Positions 1 through 6,404 of a DNA stretch of 7,893 nucleotides are shown here, in pieces. The DNA lies in NCBI GenBank assembly GCA_004376305.1, contig SOKD01000354.1, positions 1-7,893 on the forward strand, read 5' to 3'. A model generated the notes under the pieces. The model was given only the letters and a program-made list of their open reading frames with translations. It was not told the DNA's origin and searched no databases. This DNA is from Candidatus Cloacimonadota bacterium. GTDB lineage: Bacteria > Hydrothermota > E44-bin80. Both the position numbers and the translations under genes were made by a program. The first letter of the stretch is position 1, and every line of letters starts with the position of its first letter.

Positions 1-1421
1 AAGGAATCCGAATTGGTATCACGGTAAATGGTATACTTAAATTTGGGAGAGCCGGCACCATATATCCACTCATCAAAAAACCAGTCCAGTCCTTCCCCAC
101 TGACCATTTCCGCTATATTTTTAAAATCGTCTGTGCTTGCATTTATGTATTTGTAGGTATTCCCGTACGTTTTCAACGTGTTAAAGAAAAGACTGTCTCC
201 AATAAGAAATCGTAACATATGAAGAACGGTTGCTGCTTTCTCATACGTCGTGGTCGAATAAAGATACTGCAGAGGCGGATCAAAGATGGGATAAAGATGA
301 CCACCCCCTTCCCAGGAGATATATTGGTTTTGCAGGTCTGTCATGTATGCCTTCAAACCATCCTTACCGTAGAGGTGTTCCCACCAGAGAGCCTCAGCAT
401 ATGTGGCGAATCCTTCATTCAGCCAGCAATGTCTCCAGTCAACAAGTGTCACCATATCACCCCACCACATATGCGCAAGCTCGTGCACAAATACCATTTC
501 GTATGCTCCTGTTCCTGTTATCAGGAAACTTCCAAGAGAAACATTCGTTTGATGTTCCATTCCGCCGCCGACTCCGCTTTCATTGAATCCAAACTTCTCA
601 AAAGGATAGGGACCAAAGAGCACAGAGTAGTAATCAATCGCCTCTGGAATCATAGAGAAATCAGCAACTGCATTCGCAGAATCCTCAGGATAGACGTAGT
701 GAATAATGGGAACAACATGCATTGTGTCCTTCAACTGCACATACCTGGAAGCAGCGAACAACTGCAGGTAAGTAGCAGTAGGATAATCGTGCATCCAGGA
801 GTAGGTAATCATTCCGCCGCCGGTATTTATTGAATCTTGAAGCAATCCATTCGAACAGAGAAAAAGTGTATCGGGAACGGTGATAATCATTTCAACTGTT
901 GCTTTATCAAATGGTTTATCCCATGACGGGTACCAGTAACGTGAACCCTCGGGACACTGAAGGCTATAGATAGCTTTGTTTGTGAAATATATCCCCTCTC
1001 CCCAGAACGGTGTGCTGTGTATTTGAGGATAGCCAGAGTAGGCAACATGGACCAGCAGCGTTTCACCTGCTGAAGCTGCAGAAGGCAGCAGGACATCAAG
1101 ACAGCCACCTCCATAATCGTACGGCACCCCAACTCCATCAACCATAACTGTTTCAATGACCATATCCCAGAAATCGAAGGTAAGAGTATCTACTGATGCA
1201 TAAACTATCCTGCAGGAAATATCAGTAAAACCCTCAATGTATTTATTTCCCGGATCAATTTCCAGATTAATCGAATAGGATTGCACATCATAGGAGTGCA
1301 CTGAATCTACATCAACGGTTGCAGGATATACCTGCTTTTTAATAATATCTCTCACATACGAAGGAGGTGTTGGGATATCAATCGAACCAAATAGCAAGAC
1401 CGAAAGAATTATTTGTAACAT
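1..1421 (-). CDS. M1-family zinc aminopeptidase, C-terminus cut off by window edge
   Basis: The 473 visible residues carry the full M1 (gluzincin) signature. HELAH lies at residues 313-317 inside HELAHMWWGD, and exactly 18 residues later NEGFATYAE supplies the third zinc ligand, E336. The exopeptidase motif is GGMEH at 286-290 (usually GAMEN), and Y393 in TTTYEKA is the likely transition-state tyrosine. The order is a short hydrophobic N-terminus (MLQIILSVLLFG, a weak signal peptide with no basic residue), an N-terminal beta domain to about residue 205, then the thermolysin-like catalytic domain. The enzyme should remove N-terminal residues from peptides, probably after export. The reading frame is open to base 1, so the gene continues left; a C-terminal sorting domain could lie there. 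The ATG at 1421 is the only plausible start: an in-frame TAG lies at 1457-1455 and no other ATG lies between. A G-run at 1430-1425 may serve as ribosome binding site. The gene is divergent from the barrel protein. Family assignment is very secure; substrate and final length are unknown. Confidence 0.95.
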   Translation of the reverse strand, partial: MLQIILSVLLFGSIDIPTPPSYVRDIIKKQVYPATVDVDSVHSYDVQSYSINLEIDPGNKYIEGFTDISCRIVYASVDTLTFDFWDMVIETVMVDGVGVPYDYGGGCLDVLLPSAASAGETLLVHVAYSGYPQIHSTPFWGEGIYFTNKAIYSLQCPEGSRYWYPSWDKPFDKATVEMIITVPDTLFLCSNGLLQDSINTGGGMITYSWMHDYPTATYLQLFAASRYVQLKDTMHVVPIIHYVYPEDSANAVADFSMIPEAIDYYSVLFGPYPFEKFGFNESGVGGGMEHQTNVSLGSFLITGTGAYEMVFVHELAHMWWGDMVTLVDWRHCWLNEGFATYAEALWWEHLYGKDGLKAYMTDLQNQYISWEGGGHLYPIFDPPLQYLYSTTTYEKAATVLHMLRFLIGDSLFFNTLKTYGNTYKYINASTDDFKNIAEMVSGEGLDWFFDEWIYGAGSPKFKYTIYRDTNSDS

Positions 1422-1424
1422 ATA

Positions 1425-1431
1425 CCCCCCT
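1425..1431 (-). promoter_or_regulatory. possible ribosome binding site of the M1 peptidase gene
   Basis: On the minus strand AGGGGGG lies three bases before the ATG at 1421. It resembles a Shine-Dalgarno sequence, but the run of six G is unusual and the spacing is short. Confidence 0.45.
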
Positions 1432-1451
1432 GTGTTATTATCTATCGTTTC

Positions 1452-1480
1452 ATACTATATTAGTTTCATTTTATTGTCAA
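1452..1480 (-). promoter_or_regulatory. sigma70-type promoter for the M1 peptidase gene
   Basis: The minus strand has a consensus -35 box TTGACA at 1480-1475. Two overlapping -10 candidates follow: TATAGT at 1459-1454 (15-bp spacer, five of six matches) and TAGTAT at 1457-1452 (17-bp spacer, four of six). Transcription would start near 1445-1447, giving a leader of about 25 nt. The -35 box lies inside an 11-bp inverted repeat shared with the divergent promoter. Confidence 0.6.
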
Positions 1481-1543
1481 CCACTATTTCCCGATACCTT
1501 GCGAGGTGAAAAGAGAGCGAGATCAGAGAAAATGGTTGACAAT
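1473..1543. repeat. perfect 11-bp inverted repeat covering both divergent -35 boxes
   Basis: ATTGTCAACCA at 1473-1483 is the exact reverse complement of TGGTTGACAAT at 1533-1543. The match does not extend on either side. Each arm contains a TTGACA -35 box pointing outward, one for the M1 gene and one for the barrel gene. The 49 bp between the arms include a purine-rich run at about 1503-1532. The six bases of TTGACA are explained by promoter consensus; the five extra matching bases are not. They may be part of a regulator site or an extended -35 preference. The repeat itself is certain; its role is inferred. Confidence 0.6.
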
Positions 1544-1564
1544 TGCAACGAGTGTGTTTATAGT
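1536..1564 (+). promoter_or_regulatory. strong sigma70-type promoter for the barrel-protein gene
   Basis: A consensus -35 TTGACA at 1536-1541 and TATAGT at 1559-1564 (five of six) are separated by the ideal 17 bp. The expected start of transcription, about 7 bases past the -10 box, is near 1571, directly at the ATG at 1572. The promoter therefore predicts a leaderless or nearly leaderless mRNA and argues against the upstream GTG at 1506 as the start of translation. Confidence 0.7.
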
Positions 1565-1571
1565 CCATCCA

Positions 1572-2687
1572 ATGTACCGAGGTAAATACATATTCGGATT
1601 TCTTTGCTTCTGTGCTGTGTGCGTAATTCTGCTTTCAGGTGCTCTTGTGTCGGCTTCGCCGATATCACCCGTATTATTCAATGGTCCAGCTCCGGGCGCA
1701 CGATCACACAGTCTGGGCAATGCGGGAATTGCACTTTTTGCTGATCCCTTTTCTTCCTTTTACAATCCTGCTGCACTTTGCTATATTTATGCAAGCTTCC
1801 TGCTTCTGGATTTCCATTATGAAGGCACACCTGAGAATGACACACCTTTTAATCTTCCTCGTTTTTTTGGGATGACACCTGTATATTTCTCGGCAATCAA
1901 TCACGCAGGAGGAATTACGTGGCATCCTTGTTTTCGAAGAACTGATGAGGAAGTTCGAAGGTTTTTTTCAAGTGAATACGGAGAAACACTCTTTGTAAAT
2001 ACGGTACATGAATACAGAGGTGATGAATTCTTTTTCACGATGACAACACTCTCAACGGAAACGCTTGAAAACCCTTTCAATACTCCTCTCTTCGGAATTA
2101 ACATAAAGTATTATTTGACTCAACTCGCAGAATCCGAGGTAACGAGAACCCGAACCGCACCGGTTGATGCAACCAGCAATATTGATACTGGAAATGGTTT
2201 TGGATTAGATATTGGTTTTGCTTATGCAGGGGAATCCTTTGTTGTTGGCATTGCCATCAAGGATATCTTTTCCCGGGTCTGGTGGTCTGACTATGATACT
2301 GATGTTATTCCGGTAAAAGCAGGCGCAGGAATATCCCTGCTGCTATCCGAACGATTTATCTTTTCAACCGATATGCGCTATGACAATTGGTATAAAAGAA
2401 CAGGAATATACTCAGGAGTCGAAGTTAATTTCCTCTCCAGCAAAACGCCTAAAACAAAACATATACCGGTTGGAGAGCCAAAACAGAAAAACTATGCAAA
2501 ACAGGGAAGTATTATCCGTCTGGGGACAAAACTTGACGATGTGAAACAGCTATCCGATATAATCTACACATTCGGTTACGGATATACCTTTTCGCGATTG
2601 GCAGTTGAGATTGCTTTAATGGGTGACAGCGAATTCATTAAGAACAAATGCTTTTCCTCACAAATAAGTTTCCTTGTACTGTATTAA
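1572..2687 (+). CDS. predicted outer-membrane beta-barrel protein, PorV/FadL-like
   Basis: From the ATG at 1572 the product has 371 residues. The N-terminus MYRGKYIFGF has basic residues followed by a hydrophobic stretch to about residue 25 and a VSA cleavage site near 28, a typical Sec signal peptide. Residues 42-69 begin GARSHSLGNAGIA and end SSFYNPAAL, the N-terminal signature of PorV/PorQ/FadL-like and UPF0164-type barrels. The remainder is rich in alternating aromatic and hydrophobic strands with Gly/Asp turns, and the chain ends in FLVLY; a terminal aromatic residue is typical of barrels assembled by BAM. It presumably sits in the outer membrane; transport or a secretion-shuttle role cannot be told apart. 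A longer reading from GTG at 1506 (393 aa) would put 22 charged residues before the signal peptide and would place the promoter inside the gene, so 1572 is preferred. No Shine-Dalgarno sequence precedes it. The last 30 bp overlap the end of the convergent PHP gene. Confidence 0.82.
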   Translation: MYRGKYIFGFLCFCAVCVILLSGALVSASPISPVLFNGPAPGARSHSLGNAGIALFADPFSSFYNPAALCYIYASFLLLDFHYEGTPENDTPFNLPRFFGMTPVYFSAINHAGGITWHPCFRRTDEEVRRFFSSEYGETLFVNTVHEYRGDEFFFTMTTLSTETLENPFNTPLFGINIKYYLTQLAESEVTRTRTAPVDATSNIDTGNGFGLDIGFAYAGESFVVGIAIKDIFSRVWWSDYDTDVIPVKAGAGISLLLSERFIFSTDMRYDNWYKRTGIYSGVEVNFLSSKTPKTKHIPVGEPKQKNYAKQGSIIRLGTKLDDVKQLSDIIYTFGYGYTFSRLAVEIALMGDSEFIKNKCFSSQISFLVLY

Positions 2688-3482
2688 GGAATCCACAATT
2701 GAAATGTCTACGTTCATACCTCCCAACAGGGCTTTTGTTGGTATATCTCCATGACTATCTGATCCGCCGGTTACAAGAAGGTTCCGCTTCTCCGCAATTT
2801 CGAGGTAGTCCTTAATCTGTCTTGACGTGTGATCTGGGTGCCAGACCTCAATTCCCAGGAATGGAAAATTGAAAAGATCGAGAACAAAATTATCATTTCT
2901 GATATTTCCTGGGTGCGCCAGCACAGGGATTCCGCCCGCTTCTCTCATAAGGTCTATCGCTTCGGTTGGATTCAGTCTATACTTTAGCACGTTACAGGGT
3001 TTGCCGTTTCCAATATATTTTACGAATGCCTCTTTGTAGTTTGTAATTTTCCTTGATTCAAGCATTGCCTGAGCTATGTGAGGTCTTCCAATTGTTCCCT
3101 CACCGGCTAACTTTTTTACAAAATCAAAATTCACAGTAAAACCATAGTTTTCAAGTTTCCTGAGGATCCCCCTCGCCCTTTCTTCCCTGTATTCTCTCAT
3201 CTGAGATAGCTTTGTGTACAATCTTTTATCATGTTCATCAAAGAGATAACCGAGAACATGTATTTCGATATCCTGGTAAATGGCGCTCAGTTCAACACCG
3301 GAAACAACCCGTATACCCATCTCCTTGCCGTACAACTTTGCGGGGTCAACCCCTTTTGTCGTATCGTGGTCTGTAATGGATAGTGCATCAAGATGCTTCG
3401 CTTTTGCCTTTTCAACAATTTCAAGGGGGGTATACGTTCCATCAGAATAACGGGAGTGTATATGGAGATCACACAAACCCAT
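2658..3482 (-). CDS. PHP-domain phosphoesterase, YciV/RNase AM/TrpH type
   Basis: This 274-residue protein has the complete PHP metal-binding set: DLHIHS (H7, H9), SDG (D14), TDHD (D38, H39), GVELS (E64), H75, GRPHIA (H135), LAHPG (H190), EVWHPDH (E212, H215) and GGSDSHGD (D242, H244). The length and the insert carrying GRPHIA fit COG0613. That family includes E. coli RNase AM (YciV), a 5'-3' exonuclease that trims rRNA 5' ends, and enzymes that hydrolyse nucleoside 3',5'-bisphosphates. It is likely cytoplasmic, with no signal peptide or membrane segment. It is the last gene of the operon in this window. Its ATG follows the TAA of AAA ATPase 2 by two bases and has no clear Shine-Dalgarno sequence, so translation is probably coupled. 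Its 3' end overlaps the convergent barrel gene. Family assignment is strong; whether RNA or small nucleotides are the substrate is undecided. Confidence 0.9.
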   Translation of the reverse strand: MGLCDLHIHSRYSDGTYTPLEIVEKAKAKHLDALSITDHDTTKGVDPAKLYGKEMGIRVVSGVELSAIYQDIEIHVLGYLFDEHDKRLYTKLSQMREYREERARGILRKLENYGFTVNFDFVKKLAGEGTIGRPHIAQAMLESRKITNYKEAFVKYIGNGKPCNVLKYRLNPTEAIDLMREAGGIPVLAHPGNIRNDNFVLDLFNFPFLGIEVWHPDHTSRQIKDYLEIAEKRNLLVTGGSDSHGDIPTKALLGGMNVDISIVDSLIQYKETYL

Positions 3483-3484
3483 AA

Positions 3485-4303
3485 TTATTCTGAAAGCCCA
3501 AGGTCCTGAACGACATCACGAACAAGGTGTTCATCTATAAGTGGCTTTTTCAGGAGATATCCTTCAAGGAGTACATTATCACAAATGGTATTGATCATTC
3601 TTGGCTTTCCTTTTGAGTAGGTATGGATTATGTCCATTGCCTCATCCGTAAAAAGCGGGCTTTCTCTTCCTGCAACACTCAGCCGGTGGCTAATATATTT
3701 CTTGGTAGATTCAGCTGCAAGTGCATCAAGCCGTATTCTCATTGACACTCTCTGATAAAGCGGTTTATCCAGCTTAAGGTAATCCTCCATTTCAGGGAGC
3801 CCGAAAAGAATAAATGTAATAAGATGACCTTCTTCAAACTGAATATTGAGGAGACCACGTAATTCTTCCATAATATCCTTATTCTTAAGCATATTTGCTT
3901 CATCAATGAGAACCACTGCTTTTCTTCCTTCTTCCTTTAATTGAGTGAGCTGCTGGTAAATATTCGAAATTATTTCAACTCTCTCGTCGTTCTCACTTTC
4001 AACCCCGAACTGATTGCCAATTTTTTTCAATAACCAGATTGGCGTTATTTCCGAATGAATAATAACGAGTAATGCAACCTCAAAATCATCCGAGGAGGTG
4101 AGGTTATCAAGTACAATGCGGGAAAGCGTTGTCTTTCCCGTCCCAATATCACCCAGGAGAATAGCTAATCCCACCATTGTCTCTGCAGCATGTGTTAGTT
4201 TGACAATTGCCTTCGAATGCTGTGGACTATCATAATAAAACCGGTCGTCAGGCGAACTTGAAAATGGATGCAATGTTAATTTATAGTAATTCTCATAATC
4301 CAC
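3485..4303 (-). CDS. AAA+ ATPase of the ExeA/GspA/MshM type (ATPase 2)
   Basis: The 272-residue protein starts with the ExeA-family signature (YYKLTLHPFSSSPDDRFYY). It has Walker A GDIGTGKT at 51-58, Walker B VVLIDE at 130-135, a putative arginine finger R185 in YQRV, and a sensor-2-like GKPRMIN at 232-238. It aligns almost without gaps to ATPase 1 at 6402-7232. Unlike Aeromonas ExeA it has no transmembrane helix or peptidoglycan-binding domain, so it is a soluble AAA module closer in length to MshM. The start is GTG at 4303, chosen because AAGGGAG lies six bases upstream and because the N-terminus matches that of its paralogue. It follows TPR protein B by 29 nt and is followed by the PHP gene after 2 nt. 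It probably remodels or positions an envelope or pilus/secretion component with its TPR neighbour; that role is inferred. A TniB/TnsC-like transposition ATPase is the main alternative, but no transposase is nearby. Confidence 0.9.
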   Translation of the reverse strand: MDYENYYKLTLHPFSSSPDDRFYYDSPQHSKAIVKLTHAAETMVGLAILLGDIGTGKTTLSRIVLDNLTSSDDFEVALLVIIHSEITPIWLLKKIGNQFGVESENDERVEIISNIYQQLTQLKEEGRKAVVLIDEANMLKNKDIMEELRGLLNIQFEEGHLITFILFGLPEMEDYLKLDKPLYQRVSMRIRLDALAAESTKKYISHRLSVAGRESPLFTDEAMDIIHTYSKGKPRMINTICDNVLLEGYLLKKPLIDEHLVRDVVQDLGLSE

Positions 4304-4309
4304 TTTTTT

Positions 4310-4316
4310 CTCCCTT
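4310..4316 (-). promoter_or_regulatory. ribosome binding site fixing the GTG start of ATPase 2
   Basis: AAGGGAG on the minus strand lies six bases before the GTG at 4303. No ATG competes at a suitable distance, and the N-terminal match to ATPase 1 supports this start. Confidence 0.75.
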
Positions 4317-4332
4317 CATCAAAATCTGTAGA

Positions 4333-6402
4333 TCAAATATACGAAATTTTCTTTTTCCTTTTCGTCATCATCTTTTCTTTTGGCTTTTCTTTTTTTGCCT
4401 TTACTGTTTCTCTGGCAGGCTCCTTTTTCTTTCCACCAACAGCCTCTACAACTTCCTTGGGCTTCTCTTTCTTTGCTTTCTTTTCGGTCGCAGCTTTGGC
4501 AGGTCTCTTTTCAACTTTTTTTGGCTTTTCTTCTTTCTTTGCCACCTTATGCTTTCCTGTTCGCTCCTGGAGCTCTTTTAGTTTCGCTAAGGTATCCTGA
4601 AATTCGATATCAACACTTAGAATCTCCTTGAACAGTTGAGTTGCTTCATTGTTTTTATTTATCCGCTCATACATCCCAGCAAGATTATACTTCAAACCGA
4701 GGAATTCAACATCCTTATGTCCCTTCAGCAATAATACTTCCTTTACAATCTTTTCGGCTTCAGCAATATCACCTTTTTCCATCAGGCATAGTGCCAGAAT
4801 TTCAATAGATTTTAGTTTTATTGCTTCACCCCTGGATGCTTTCTCAAATTCAAGAATAGCTTCTTCCAGAAGTCCCATTTCCTTGTATGTAATCCCAAGA
4901 TCGTAGTGGCTATCAAAATCGGTGTCTTCTATATTTTCAAGAACACCTTCTTTGAACTCCTCAAGCAAATCCTCAAATGTTATTGGTTCGTCAACTTGCG
5001 TATCTTCTGCAACCGTAAACTTCACAGCTTTTTTCTCTTCTTCCTTGAGAAGATCTCCTAATGAGATGGAAGGTGTTTCTACCTTGGTAACCTTCTCCTT
5101 TTTCTTTTTCGCCTTTTTCTCTTCTTTTGCCTTACCGTGAATCTGCTCTATGTTCTTTTTGAGCTTATCTTTTTTAGACGTAAGATCAAGTGCCCGTCCA
5201 AATGCTTTTTCAGCTTCTTCACTTGCGCCCTTCCTGAAAAGACATTGTCCAAGATCAAAATTCCACTGGGCTGCAGTCTCCTTGTCTTGGCTTTTGAGTG
5301 ATATCTCTATGAGCTTCTGTCGTGGTCGTAACTCAAGTGGACGAATGTCAATAATTTTTTTATATGTCCTGATTGCCTTAGCGTAGTTATTCTCCTCTAA
5401 ATACATCTGACCCGCTTTATACAGATAATCAATTGCTTCATTTTTTGAATTGACGGAAAGGCAGAGCTCAGCAAGTTCCTCAAAATTAGTCCATTGGGTA
5501 GGAGCAGATTGCAAATCTGACTTATCGGGGGGAGGAAGATTCTCGACTGTTACAGGCTCCCCCTTTGAACCCACAGAGGATGCCTGGATCTTCGCAATCT
5601 CATCTTCTAAAGAAACCTCTTCCTCAACATGAACCTTCTTCTTCGCTTCTTTCTTCTCCTTTTCTACCTTCTCAATGGGCTTTTCCGTGACCGTTGCTCC
5701 AGCTTGCATCATATCTTCCATGGTGAACCCTTGCCTGATAATAAGATCTTTCCCCTCTTCCTCCGTCCCGGTAGGTTCTTCCTCCTTTTTCTCCTTCAAT
5801 GACATCATTTCAATCTTGAGAGCCGCTAATTTCTCCTCAATTTCTGGTAGTTTGGATTGCTTTCCTTGCTGGATAAGTAACTCTTCAATCCTTTCCAATT
5901 CTTCGATTGCTGCTTCCTTCTCGCCTTCCGCCACATAAAGATCGACAAGCCTTTCACGTATATCTACTTTTGATGGACCAAGTTCTATAACCTTTCTGTA
6001 TGCTTCTATCTCCTTTTGTTTATTGCCTTCCTTCCTCATCCGCGAAGCATATTCCAGATAGTTTATTACCGCTTCTCCTATGAATCCCCTTTCAACATAA
6101 AGGTCAGCCAGATCATTGTATACCTCTGTTTGTTCTTTATCCGTTCTTAATATTTTCTTGCAAACGGCGATTGCATTGGGGTAGTATTGCACCTTTATAT
6201 ACATTTCAAGAGCTTCCTTGAATTGGGTTACTGCGTTATCCTTCTGTCTCATTTTCAAATATACATCTCCAATAAGGTTGTATATTCCTGGCTCGTCAGG
6301 ATCCATCTCTTTCACTTTTTCGTAAATTTGAAGGGCTTTGGCATAGTTGCCTTTTACCACCAACTTTGCAGCCTGACCTTTTAATGCAGACACATTTGCC
6401 AT
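4333..6402 (-). CDS. large TPR scaffold protein with charged linkers (TPR protein B)
   Basis: This 689-residue protein has three helical TPR blocks joined by charged, probably disordered linkers. Block 1 covers about residues 5-200 (repeats such as GNYAKALQIYEKVKEMDPDE); the 200-300 linker is Glu/Lys rich; block 2 covers about 305-420 (NNYAKAIRTYKKIIDIRP); 420-490 is a KKKK-rich then acidic linker; block 3 covers about 490-615 (SHYDLGITYKEMGLLEEA). The tail from about 615 is Lys/Pro/Ala rich, contains AKKEKPKE twice, and ends KKKISYI. There is no signal peptide or membrane segment, so a cytoplasmic protein-protein scaffold is likely. The ATG shares one base with the TAA of ATPase 1 (TAATG), which implies translational coupling, and ATPase 2 follows after 29 nt. 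Its partners are probably the adjacent AAA proteins. The TPR fold is clear; the function is unknown. The basic tail might bind nucleic acid, polar lipids or an acidic partner. Confidence 0.88.
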   Translation of the reverse strand: MANVSALKGQAAKLVVKGNYAKALQIYEKVKEMDPDEPGIYNLIGDVYLKMRQKDNAVTQFKEALEMYIKVQYYPNAIAVCKKILRTDKEQTEVYNDLADLYVERGFIGEAVINYLEYASRMRKEGNKQKEIEAYRKVIELGPSKVDIRERLVDLYVAEGEKEAAIEELERIEELLIQQGKQSKLPEIEEKLAALKIEMMSLKEKKEEEPTGTEEEGKDLIIRQGFTMEDMMQAGATVTEKPIEKVEKEKKEAKKKVHVEEEVSLEDEIAKIQASSVGSKGEPVTVENLPPPDKSDLQSAPTQWTNFEELAELCLSVNSKNEAIDYLYKAGQMYLEENNYAKAIRTYKKIIDIRPLELRPRQKLIEISLKSQDKETAAQWNFDLGQCLFRKGASEEAEKAFGRALDLTSKKDKLKKNIEQIHGKAKEEKKAKKKKEKVTKVETPSISLGDLLKEEEKKAVKFTVAEDTQVDEPITFEDLLEEFKEGVLENIEDTDFDSHYDLGITYKEMGLLEEAILEFEKASRGEAIKLKSIEILALCLMEKGDIAEAEKIVKEVLLLKGHKDVEFLGLKYNLAGMYERINKNNEATQLFKEILSVDIEFQDTLAKLKELQERTGKHKVAKKEEKPKKVEKRPAKAATEKKAKKEKPKEVVEAVGGKKKEPARETVKAKKEKPKEKMMTKRKKKISYI

Positions 6403-6404
6403 TA
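6400..6404 (-). other. TAATG stop-start overlap coupling ATPase 1 and TPR protein B
   Basis: The TAA of ATPase 1 (6404-6402) and the ATG of TPR protein B (6402-6400) share one base. Only a weak Shine-Dalgarno-like stretch precedes the ATG, so TPR protein B is probably made by reinitiation, tying its amount to that of ATPase 1. Confidence 0.8.

Noticed and set aside
219..833. Open frames on the plus strand (219-833 and 230-586) opposite the peptidase
   Set aside because: They are antisense to the M1 catalytic region with its HExxH and NEGF motifs and show no recognisable domain.
1506..1571. N-terminal extension of the barrel protein from GTG at 1506
   Set aside because: It adds a charged stretch before a good signal peptide and contains the whole TTGACA/TATAGT promoter; the ATG at 1572 explains both better.
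2723..2741. Hairpin CCAACA-7-TGTTGG just past the barrel gene as a terminator
   Set aside because: The stem is only 6 bp, no T-run follows on either strand, and it lies within the PHP coding sequence.
4390..4396. Run of seven A (minus strand) in frame as a possible -1 frameshift site in TPR protein B
   Set aside because: A-rich heptamers are expected in a Lys-rich tail; the shifted frame ends shortly after the normal stop and no stimulatory structure is evident.
4207..5140. Plus-strand frames rich in Phe, Leu and Ser that look like small membrane proteins
   Set aside because: They are the complement of Lys/Glu-rich codons in TPR protein B; AAA/AAG/GAA read as TTT/CTT/TTC gives false hydrophobic peptides.
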